Shown here piece after piece: positions 35,075 to 45,578 of a stretch of 64,000 nucleotides of DNA. Source of the DNA: Lingula anatina (Eukaryota; Brachiopoda; Lingulata; Lingulida; Lingulidae); the NCBI RefSeq assembly GCF_001039355.2, contig NW_019775553.1, forward strand, positions 227,729-291,728, read 5' to 3'. The notes under the pieces are model-generated. The model was not told where the DNA came from. It saw only the letters and a program-made list of their open reading frames with translations, and did no database searches. Position 1 is the stretch's first letter. Each line of letters begins with the position of its first letter. A program made the position numbers and the translations under genes.

Positions 35075-38000
35075 CTAAATTTGATATCAACACAGCGTTA
35101 AATTTCAGTTCTTGGCATTCTGTGCATCGACTGCAAATACCTTGAGATAGATGGCGTTAGTGTGTTGGGCCCACTAGGGGACGTACGCTGTAATGGCAGC
35201 CACACGACTGTTAACACGACCGCCGAGTGCAGTGAAGGCTGTGTACAGATGGGATTTTCTTTTCGACATATAAATAAACAGGAGGTGAGTTAAACAAAAA
35301 ATGTCGTAGGAAATGATGTAATCAAAGGGGTGGGTGGGGTGGGTTTTGGGGCGTTAACATTTATTTATTTATTTATTTATTATTCTTTTTTTTTTTTTTT
35401 TTGAATGTAAAAAACTTAACTGTACTTGTAGAATGGTAAAATCTCAAAAAGTGATAAATATTATGTAGCTCTATGCTACATTTCGTTTACAAGCCTTTTT
35501 ATATTTTTTATTCACGTTGTATTCTTGTAAAGTCTACAAGAACAAATTTAGATAAATAAATCGTTTTTATTATTATTGTTCTTCTTCTTATTATTATTAT
35601 GCAAATTTTATCATTTGTATGTTCACAGAACCATACGGTAGCCTATAGCTTACGGTATTGTGCCGCAAAGCGCCCCGAGGGAGACGGATGTCGTTACATG
35701 ACTGGGGATTACGCGCGAAAAGGCTCAACGGATTTGAGAATGATAGGATTCGAGAGGTTTTTTAGTTACTTCAGAACGGGAAAGTTTGAAGATTTTGAAG
35801 GTGTTGAATGCTACTGTAGTGATGAAGACCGATGTAATGCTGAAGTGAAGAATGTTAACCCGTTGCCGACTGGTAGGTGGTGACACACACACAAACACAC
35901 ACACACACACGCACAGAGGATGAGGCAATGGTAATTCACGGATAAGTGAAAAAATGGTGAATGTAAATGTATTTGTATTGTTTGAGCAAATATAACTGTT
36001 CTTGAAAAACAGATTCGATGTAACATGGCGTGCAGTTTTCATTGTTCAAATGTCGACTACTAGATGTTTTTTGTTTTTTTTGTTTTAAATATCGAACTGA
36101 ATGTATCACTGATGCATTACGTATTTCTTAGACTGTAATAATAAAATGTAGACTTATTTTATAACGACTTATTGGTATCATAATTGATAAATCAATTGTA
36201 TTATTTGTTGTTTTCAATCATTCGATATCAAAGCACATCATGTTACGTTTGTCATCATTTATTATTCGTTTTATTTCATCTATCATTGCAGCTATTGTCA
36301 ACTCTTACCTGCCATGGGCCATCATAGCGAGGGTTATAGCCTTGACACTAGTTATCCTGATTGCAACCGGTCTTCGAGTGTGGTGTCTGAAGCATCCTAA
36401 CAACCTCTATGTTCTGAAGTGGAACTACATGTTTTTCACCAACTGGCAATGCTGTTTGTTATATTATTTTATAGCAATTTGCCTCATTACCCAAATATTG
36501 CAATAGTGACATGTGATGTTCGTGTACACAACGTATTACTTTACTCTTCGCGCATTTATTTAAGTTTATGTTGGTATAGTTAAAAATCGAAATACTTGTT
36601 TGTTTCACTTTCACTGGAAGTAGGAAACCTTTTCAGAAATACATTCAGGAAATAAGAAAGTTTATTTATGAAAACATACTGTCAAAATAAGTTGAAGAGA
36701 AAACACATTCCTAATTGTTGCTAATATTTTCTTTATTCATTCCGACAGGTCCTGTGAGGGATGATGCTTTGTGTGTTACAAAGAAGGATATCTGTTGCCT
36801 TTGTTCACTGGCTTGCTGTTCACCGTGTTGCTGTAAGTAATAAGAAGACAAATCTGTAATAAAAAGACAAAGTATGCTTACATAACTGGCAAAAACACCT
36901 TTCGGGCTTAGAGCACATTATATATATGTAGACATGTCACAGGCCAGATCCCAATCAAGTTTACTACTTAATCAGCCTAGACCACATCACAATATGGTCT
37001 TTGCATTGTTAAAAGCAAAATGACCATATAAATTGTCCAATTAATTTACAGGTGCGCTGCCAGTTTGTTTGCATGAAAGGTGTAGTGAAATAGGGGATGT
37101 CATAGATCGAGGTATAAAATGTTGAATTCATGAGACGTTAATGTTTAAAGATTATTGCATAAATATTTAAAGGGAAAACATTTTAATTTTAAAATCTTAT
37201 ACAATGTAAAAGACATATCAAAATACAGATTAATTAAAATATCTCGTAAAGGATGTTTAATCAAGGGCATAGCAGGGAAAGCTAGCAGTTTTATATTTGT
37301 ATAAATTTTATGAAGAGTAAACCGGTATTTAAATAACAAAAACGTGGATTTTATCCAAGTGAAAAAATATACATGTTAACCTATGACATTATTAAACAGT
37401 GATAAGAAGGCTTATTTTGAAAATAAGGATCAGGAATCCATTGGTATCATGCTAATGCAATATTATTCAAGAACTATTTTCATGTTAAAAATAATACCAA
37501 ATACAAACGTTTCAACCTACTGTTGTTCATTTCACAGTCGTTTTCAGGCAGCTTTTAATCACAGTACAGTGACTTTGATAAGGTTTGTCACACATTTCAG
37601 GTCGGTTAATCTTGTGACATTAATTAATCTATTAAATTTTAATTAATCAGCTGTGAAAAATTCAAATGGACAACAAGTTGCCGTGGCTGTGATCAAGCTA
37701 ATCAAAACCTCCTTTAAGAATGATAATCTGTTTCACCTGAAAAAAATTACTAAATAGATTAGCCTGCAAAATAACGAGGTTTAGCTATTAATTTACTCTT
37801 TTTTGTAATTAATCCTAAAGATAAAAAATATTTTCAAAAAAAAAAAAAAAAAAAAAAAAGCTGAACAAAACATGAATAAACAGACTTTTTCCTATAATCT
37901 GTACAAAAACTAAATAAATAACACACAAACAAATGGTGTCTTAACTTTAATTTAAAAATCCTATATTAAGTACTAAATCAATCTGCTTTTTCTTTAAACA

Positions 38001-40223
38001 TTTATGCAATTATTTTTAAAAGTATCGTCCTCGGATGTACTTTACAAACCACTTATAATGAATACAACTATATTTCTTCTGTTTCACCGGTAGGTTTCAA
38101 AATGTATGCCTTGATCTATGTCATCCCCTTTTTAATTACACATGCCAATCAAACAAACTGGCAGTTCACCAATTAATTACTTGGTCAATTAACATGCTCA
38201 TTATGTTATTAACGATGCAATTGGGATGTGGTCTAGGCCAGTTAGTAATTGGACTAGATTGGGATTAGAGAAACAGACTACGCTGTTTTGCTGTTTACAG
38301 TGGCTTCCTCGGAGGTCACCTGATATTCTAACCTGCTGAAACCATTTTGGTGTTCGCTAAAAGCCTTGAAAAACGCGTTTAGGTGACAATTTGTGCCTCA
38401 TTCAAAACGGACTGGGTGGTTTTGGTTTAATTGCAGCAGCATATCCTGAAGGAGAGTGAGTCCTGTGTCCTGGTGGTAAGATGTCGATACATTGGGCGTG
38501 GTTTCTGTGTAGGTACATCAGTCTGGGTATTACTCTATAAAACTGTACAGAACATTAATTCCGTTTAACACAATAATCCGTCTGACACTTTCTGTCTTTT
38601 TAGCGTCATTCTGACAGAGCTTAACATTTTTATAAAACACTGCTTAACTCATTTTAAGCACTACAAAACCGACCGTTTGCATGCAAAATGTCAAATTCGT
38701 CGATAGGCCTACGGTAGTTGCCGACATATGGATACTTTTATGACAGAACCGTGCTTCATCAAAGCCAACCTTTGACCAGCCCAAAGGAGCACTAGCCAAT
38801 TCAACCACTGCAAATTACACAATGCAGCAGTGCAACAGACTTGGTAGTCAATTAAATGGTAGCCAGACACCTGACTTCATACTTCTCCAGTCAGATATCT
38901 TATGTGAGATCTGAATTTTTTTAAGAAAAGAATGCATTTTTACCTAGGTATACCTTTAGAACTGAAATATTCCATGTTAATTCCATATTAATATGTATAT
39001 ATCCAAAAAACCAAATACCACCTCCGAATATATAAGCAAAACATTGAACTCACAATTGTGTGTTCTCTTTTGCACCATATCTCTGTAATGTCTTCTGTGT
39101 GAATGAACCACTCACAGTCAGAGGCAGTATCTATGATTGACTATGGGGGTGTGGGTTGCACTAAGTGCATCACGCAGGGTTGTTTGTTCTTTACAGGTTC
39201 ATATAGGTATGACGCGATTGTCTCCTATTATGACCACAAAGAAGATGAAGAGCAACAAGAAGAAGATATAGGGAATGGTGATGGAGAAGAGCCAGAAGAA
39301 GAAATAGGGAATGCGCATGAAAAGAACAAGCTAAATAAGTGCTTAAACGAGCTTAAACGCCTAAGAGATCGAGGTGATTACAAAATAGTACTGCGGGAAG
39401 AAGTCTTCTGGAGTAAGTGGATATAATACATACTTATACTTAATTCTCGGTTAATAAAAATGTTTTGATTATAATAATAACAGTCCATTTTAATCGGAAG
39501 GTAATTTACCTTTCTAATTCATTTTTCGTCTTTAAACACTCCCGACTTAACACAAAATTTCCCATTATTTCGTATAATAACGTATGTTTGTTCACACAAT
39601 ATTATTTTCTGATTTCTACACATATCACTAAGCACAAGAATCCGTGCGTGTATTCATTCAGAGTTAAATAAAAGATTTTATGATTTTATAGAGTCCTACT
39701 TAAAATATTATGAACATATAGATAACTGATCCCCTCTACATCGTTATTAATGAGTAAACATGCACTGAATCACCATAACTTTTTTCTCGCTTCAGTACTT
39801 GAAGACAATTTTCATAAAAAAATAATGCAAAGTCGACTGTTCATCATGCTCGTCTCCGAGAAGTATTTTACACCGAAACACAAAGACATTTTGGGAGTTG
39901 CACAACATCAGGTGAACGCAGGAAAATTGAAAATCATTGCAATCATTCTCCAAGAGATCCAGCGAGATGAACTTGAAAGAGATGAAACTAATGAATTGAT
40001 CCTCAAATTAATGGACGGTACGTTTTGTAGACCTGGTATAATACTTAAGTGGCCCGCAGAAGAAAATAAAGAAAAAAATGAAATAGAACAAGATCTAGAA
40101 AAATTCGGGGAAAAACTTAGGCTGTGCATGCCTAATAAAGTATTCTTAACAAAAGGATGTGTGTGCCTGAAAAGGGAAAACCACAGGTATGAAGAAATGG
40201 AAGGCATCCTAAACGCAAATTAA
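34692..40223 (+). CDS. Receptor D: LU ectodomain, TM helix, TIR domain
   Basis: Seven exons join in frame to 454 residues: 34692-34746, 35109-35284, 35629-35872, 36292-36453, 36749-36832, 39197-39412 and 39796-40223. Signal peptide 1-18; LU domain with ten cysteines (start CIDC, end CYCSDEDRCN) and NGS/NTT glycosylation sites. Exon 4 (TM about 165-187) is close to receptor A: LRVWCLKHPNN, VLKWNYMFF. Exon 5 is very Cys-rich (CCLCSLACCSPCC), a likely palmitoylation patch. The TIR has box 1 YDAIVSY, an acidic insert with an internal duplication (EEPEEEIGN follows a related EEDIGN), SRLFIMLVSEKYF nearly identical to A, and IILKWP with FGEKL. The exon-4 donor is weak (GTTTGT); reading through would give LLYYFIAICLITQILQ and a stop, a possible short TIR-less form. 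LU is unlike A while TM and TIR are like A, a mosaic. Intron 5 carries transposons. Confidence 0.85.
35002..35071. repeat. (TA)n microsatellite
   Basis: About 70 bases of AT repeats in intron 1 of receptor D, about 40 bases before exon 2. Confidence 0.95.
36947..38265. mobile_element. About 1.3-kb element with roughly 160-170-bp inverted ends, intron 5 of receptor D
   Basis: The left arm (about 36947-37120) and right arm (about 38107-38265) are reverse complements: CCTAGACCACAT near 36977 is answered by ATGTGGTCTAGG near 38227, and GATGTCATAGATC near 37097 by GATCTATGTCATC near 38112. The centre is AT-rich with no coding motif, so it is non-autonomous. The right edge abuts a truncated Tc1 copy. 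Superfamily not assigned. Confidence 0.65.
38265..38990 (-). mobile_element. Tc1/mariner element, copy 4, left half missing
   Basis: Matches copies 1 and 2 from AGAGAAACAGACTACGCTG to the right inverted end (CTGAAATATTCCATGTTAAT), which has a small internal duplication. The left half is absent exactly where the neighbouring inverted-end element finishes. Inactive. Confidence 0.88.
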
Positions 40224-40688
40224 AAACAATGCCCAACTGTCTTGTAACGTTGGTGATGAAAACGCAGAGCCACTATGTTGAAGACAAACCCCGTGACAAT
40301 AGACCCCGTGAACCCAGTCTTCAGAGTCACTAGAAATTCTTATATCGTATTGAAAGAAAGTTGAAAATGGTAAAGATTGTGCGTCAGGGTTCATACAATA
40401 TATCATTAGTCCCAATTCATCGAAGGGGAGCCTTGAGATTACTAGTAGGCTTCAGATTACTGATTTAAACCTTCATTTGTTAGAATGATGCAGTTCATGT
40501 ATTACATATATTCATATTTATGATTATCAGCGATCTTCTATCCTTATCCCCATATGAGAGAAATATTTTGTGAGAAATAAGTGAAATTATTTATCAAAGC
40601 AAATTAAGAATTTCAAAAAATAATCATAGATAAGAAGAGATTTGCTTCCTACAGTTATCCCAGTGTAGTGCTTGTATTCCTTTTTTAA

Positions 40689-40694
40689 AATAAA
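40689..40694 (+). terminator. Polyadenylation signal of receptor D
   Basis: AATAAA in the same context as after receptor A. The minus-strand AATAAA of the convergent lectin (40739-40744) lies only 45 bases further on, so the two transcripts end nearly tail to tail. Confidence 0.55.
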
Positions 40695-40738
40695 ATCTAA
40701 TGTAATAAAATGGTGAAATCAAATTTGTTATAAAAGGA

Positions 40739-40744
40739 TTTATT
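40739..40744 (-). terminator. Polyadenylation signal of lectin F
   Basis: TTTATT on the plus strand, AATAAA in the lectin orientation, about 200 bases after its stop codon. Also preserved behind the lectin relic near 22516. Confidence 0.5.
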
Positions 40745-40942
40745 ACTATTCTCTTTTACAGTTATTTATCATTTAACCTTCAAACCTCGGTGTCAAATTA
40801 TAAAAATACTTTTAAACATCTATCCATATCTGGATTCTACGTGAAGTTTGTCAATGTCCTTTCAATCCAGAATCAACAATAAAATAGCAGTCTTTCTAAC
40901 ACTTTATGACACTGTATAAAGAAGTTAGAACGTCCTTTAAGC

Positions 40943-41218
40943 TTAATACGCCCGATCAAGCACAAACTGCTGGTTGGGCGCCCCGTGTCTGTTCCACAGC
41001 TTCACCTCTGCCCCCTGGTGAGTGGCGTTGTTCATGACATCAAGGGCCACGTTGCCAAGGTAACTGACGATGGTGCCGTCGTACTCCACGCGCCAACGCT
41101 GGTTATTGCCGCCGTTGTAGTCCCACAAAATGACATCATTCCCAGGGTGCGGCCTGTTGTCTTTCACATCCAGGACTTTCCCTAAAATGACGAATTACAT
41201 GTTGCGCTTTATTACATG

Positions 41219-41261
<43 letters not shown>

Positions 41262-43619
41262 TCCAACCCAACACCACCTAATTTCTACATAACCACAAGA
41301 AAATATTAGACAAATACTACAAAATTAAAATTCAATTACTGTAAAATAAACCTTATTTTACAGCAATTTAAAAATGGCATCAACTACATGTACTGGGACT
41401 CTCGCACAGTGCCCCCCCCCCAATCTCACTGAAGTAGCACCCAACGCCCCATCCCACCCACGCGTGGTGCATGCTTGTTTACCAATGGACATTCTGCACA
41501 TTGTACCAAATGTGTCCTAACACGCTGTATCAGTACACATTTCAAAAGACACATCCTATTATCAAAGGTACAATAGGTCCCACTGACCTTCAGTTCACCA
41601 ACATAGTGATAAGATACAGGGGATTAAATATTGTGTGAATTATTAGCTATTACAAATGCGGTACTAAATGCCGCGTGGCTTTTTAATTCGCACTTCTGTT
41701 TTAAGAATAAAATAAGACAAATATGAATCCAGGTAGAAAGGTTCTGGCGGATGCCCCATTTTTTGTTTAAGCTTAGCGTCTCCCAACCAATCTCAACATC
41801 TCTTCACAAAAACCCAGCATTATGAAGGCATACAGACAGATAAAAAAATAACTGTAAGTTCATAACCTTCACAAACCTTCTAAAATCAAATAAATAAATA
41901 ACACTGATAGCCTGTTCTCACCATGCATCTTGCTCCTTAACACTCCGTCATGGTATGTCCAGAGCTGGTTGTCTCCCCCGTTCTGCGGCCACAGGCAGAT
42001 GGTGGCCCCGCTATGGCGGGCACAGTCCCGGATGTCTATCACCATTCCCGTCTGTCTGTGACGTATGTAGTAATATGTCTCAGGGGGAGGGTATTGGCCA
42101 GGATAAGGACCTGGGAAGCCGTGATGTCCGTGATGTCCGTGATGTCCGCGATTTCCCCACTGTAACAGAAAAAAATGGGCGTTTGCTATTGTTGAAGGGA
42201 ATCTCTCTCTCTGTTAGAAAGATATAAAAACAAGCTCTCCCCCCTTCTCTCTCTCTCTCTCTCTCTCTCTCTTTTGTATATCATCGAATAAATCAATAAC
42301 TGAATAAACAGATAAGTAAATAATGTAAATGAATTAGAATAAATAAATATTCAAATAGCAAATAATGAAGTTTCCGTGTTTATTTGCTGTCATTATTAGA
42401 TAGAGCTCCCCTTCCAGTTTCTCTTTCCATTTTAAACTTTCATGTCCTTATCAATTATAACGTTGGTAAGGGGGAGGGAGGGGGAATGGCGCCTCTGAAT
42501 CTAATGAAGGGGGGAGGGGCATGATCCATTGCCCCCCCCCCCCTCTTCTTCTATAGAGATTTGATGTCAAGTGAGAAAATTTTTTAAATATTTTACACGC
42601 AGAAGCTGCCCTCAACACATATTTTGCTGCTACACACGAAATAGCTTCCTAACAACAGAAAAGCTTACTATGTCAACAACAACTATTTGACTTAGCGAAT
42701 TAATACTTTTCACGGAGACACAGAGGGGTAAACCCTTAATTGAGATTTTATACCAATTGTATTACAACTCATATTCTTTTTCATATCGACGTATAAGTAG
42801 CACTGATTAAGATCTGATAAATTGTCACAACGAGGAATGTTTAACGCAATAAAGTACAACTCTTTTGAAAGCCTTTAATGAGTCCTACTAATACTTCCGC
42901 TTTCACTTTCTCAGTCATTACACTGATAACAGGTTCTTAGCCGTAGAACAAATAACCAGCCTAATATCGCTTCGTGAAATTAATGTTGCGGGGGTAAGGT
43001 GGCAGTGGGATGGGTACATATGGCTCGAAAATGAACTTGTTGCGTTCCACTCTTTTACAGTACTCCGTTATGTACATTCCGCTACGTAGGCCTACACTGC
43101 ACCATGTTACGTTGCCATACCATTCTACGGCTGTGTGCCCCGTATTATTGTATTATTATGTGTGCGTATGTCAATAAACCCTTTATAACCTCAGCTGGCT
43201 TGCGTTACAATGACAATTCGGGTAGGTCAATCTTAAGCTTTTTGAGCAGGGCATCTCTAGAGCAGACATGGTCCCTCTCCCCCCCCCCCCCCCCACCCCC
43301 ATGTCAACCCGACCCTAAGACCCACCTCAGCAGACAAAACATAAACATGTGTATTTTTACCATTGCTAAGATGAAGCAAAGCGTCTGTCACGTACGTCAT
43401 ACAGGCTATGTCGGTACATGTACATTGTAATGGAGTAAGGGTGACAACAACGCTTAATATTGCGACGATCACAGCGATATACTTTGTATACTTAACCTAC
43501 AGTCTTTAACGTATAACTATCGATTTTCTATTTTTTTTTATTTACGTCTTTCACTGAGTTGTTTACTATTAAATACGAAAACAACGACCAGTTTTCAAAC
43601 TATTTCTGCCCCTTACCAT
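40943..43619 (-). CDS. Lectin F: His-rich N-terminus plus ricin-B-type beta-trefoil
   Basis: Exons 42159-41922 and 41181-40943 are certain. A first exon carrying only the start codon is proposed at 43619-43617 (ATG then GTAAGG), giving 159 residues; another ATG with a GTAAAA donor lies near 43359. A His/Gly repeat (GHHGHHGHHG) and a Pro/Tyr stretch (FPGPYPGQYPPPE) precede a three-lobed beta-trefoil with the QxW-type marks NQLW, NQRW and NQQF and the lobe pattern LDV/IDIRD then LW. Such folds bind sugars; the His run may bind metal ions. No signal peptide is seen, so it is cytosolic or leaves by a non-classical route. It is convergent with receptor D and is the paralogue of lectin G. Confidence 0.8.
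41219..41263. repeat. (CT)n(CA)n microsatellite
   Basis: Pure CT units followed by CA units in the last intron of lectin F. A second CT run is at 42249-42271 in its first intron. Confidence 0.95.
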
Positions 43620-45578
43620 TTTGGGTTAAGATCGAAATACTCCCAGATGCTAGTGGATGGTTCAACTTGGATCCAGCCTCCTTTAAATCTCTTCCTCAAC
43701 AGTCAGGGGGTGTGTAGCCGTTCCCAGTGCAACTAGGTGCTGTATCACAGTCACGTGGTCTGCGTATCTCGGTCAGCGTGCCATCATCAAGGCCACGGGT
43801 ACATGTTAAAGTAGGTAGGCCTATATTTACCAGATTTACGTGACCCGAATAGCGTGTCTACTTGATACGTAGCGTCTTGTGTAATGCGACTGTTAAGGAG
43901 AGGGGGTAAGAGGGGGGTTGGGGGGGGGGGGGGAGAAGTTTAGGTTGCCACTTTTAACTTTGTAGATAGTGTTTATAACTGCCCCCCTCCGTCTTTACTG
44001 AGAAAAAAAAAAAACTTGTTTCAGTTTACACGATATAATACACTTTGATATTGATATATTCTATCAGGTGAGGCTAATTAATATATTCCTGTTATCATAT
44101 ATTTGTGATGTATAATTTGTTCGAATTATATATGATCGATTTGGGTCACTTTGATCAACTTTGAAAATCAACCATGTTATTAGCATTTTATATATACTTT
44201 TCAACTATGTTCAGAACTTATTTTCTCTCCATCAATTTGCACTGCGTCATCAAAATAAAATAAAGTATAGCAATATAAAATAAGACTACATGGACCATGG
44301 ATATTGTCAGATTTTCAAAAAATCTATTCGACATTTTGAAACCGCAGACTTCCTTGTAATCTGTCACGTCTAAACAAAAGAAAAAAATCACTAAATGCAT
44401 GATGCTTAAAATGACTCAAATATCGCCCACTTCTTCCTCACCCCGTTTAAATCACACGACTCTGAATTGCTGCTCACAATCCTAAATCACATGAGTCTGA
44501 CGTCGTTATCACTTCCTGCAAACAGATAGCGCTCTGATCGTTCATTGATAGGGGTAGCATCAGACGGGGGCTGTTCATTTACACCGAAATTAGGACCAAC
44601 TTGCGTCATTAACAAACACCTGATTACACAGAAACCTTACTGTATATTAAAATGGAAGTCCGTTTTGATTAAACTGGGGGAGGACGCCTTGCTCAGACCG
44701 TCGTCATCGTAACTGACTTCCTTAAATATTCATTTCAAGTGAAATAAGCATGGCCAAGAATAAGCGAACTATATTTTCTCTTTTTATCTTTTTGGTTATT
44801 AACTCCGCCAAGGAGGTTATGTTTTCACCCCTGTTTGTTTGTCTGTCTGTCTGTCTTTCTGTTTGTCTGTCTGTCATCAATATAACTCAAAAAGTTATGG
44901 ACCGATTTTGATGAAATTTTCAGGAAGTGTCAGAAGTGGGCGAAGGAACAGATAATTAGTTTTTGGTGGTGATCTGGATCAATTATCAATCAATAATCAA
45001 TAATAATAATAATAAAAATTGCTGCCTTGGCGGAGGTCCGGCTCTCGAAGTGCTTTTCTAGTTTCTTTCTGACTTTATTCTCATTAGTCGTGAAGTTATT
45101 CATTACTTAGCTATGTGTCGTTGTTTTTTCAATGAATACTTTTTTATAATTTTCATTATTATTATTTTCTCATTATTATTATTTTCTGTTTCTCTCAATA
45201 AAATTATTTTCTCGCCACTGGTATCACTAATAGTGTTTACATACAGGTTAATTATTTTATCAGTTAATTTATTATTTTATACTTTTTCATTATATTTTCT
45301 GCAATAAAAAATGCGACGAAGAGAAAAAAATAAGCTAACCAAGCTTTTTACTGTACTTCGACGGTGATTTCATCAAATCGGTCCCAAATCGTCTAAAGAC
45401 GCAACTTAGACCCGGTTTTCGGTCCAGAAAGGATCTCGTATAAACAGACCTCGATATGAAGTAACAATGTATGCTGTCCACTTGTATTAAAGGCACACGC
45501 CCCCCACTCTGCTGCAAACACTACAGCTGCAAACAAGTGCTCTGAGTTGTGGAATTCTAATTGAATATACACAGAACA
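43620..45578. other. Divergent spacer between the lectin genes
   Basis: The two lectin genes point away from each other, so this holds both promoters. It contains a run of G at about 43916-43934, a 233-bp MITE-like element and no coding frame of note. Confidence 0.55.
44803..45035. repeat. 233-bp MITE-like repeat with CTCCGCCAAGG inverted ends
   Basis: CTCCGCCAAGG at 44803-44813 is answered by CCTTGGCGGAG at 45025-45035. Inside are GTTTGTCTGTCTG repeats and ACTCAAAAAGTTATGGACCG followed by ATTTTGATGAAATTTTCAGG. From memory, repeats of this type occur in many unrelated animal genomes. Confidence 0.75.

Noticed and set aside
42100-42160. Short GTGATGTCC repeats resembling a small direct-repeat or CRISPR-like array
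   Set aside because: This is the coding sequence for the Gly-His-His repeats of lectin F; no spacers, and the genome is eukaryotic.
43100-43360. Alternative first exon of lectin F (ATG followed by GTAAAA near 43359)
   Set aside because: Kept only as an alternative; the donor at 43616 is closer to consensus, though cDNA could reverse this.
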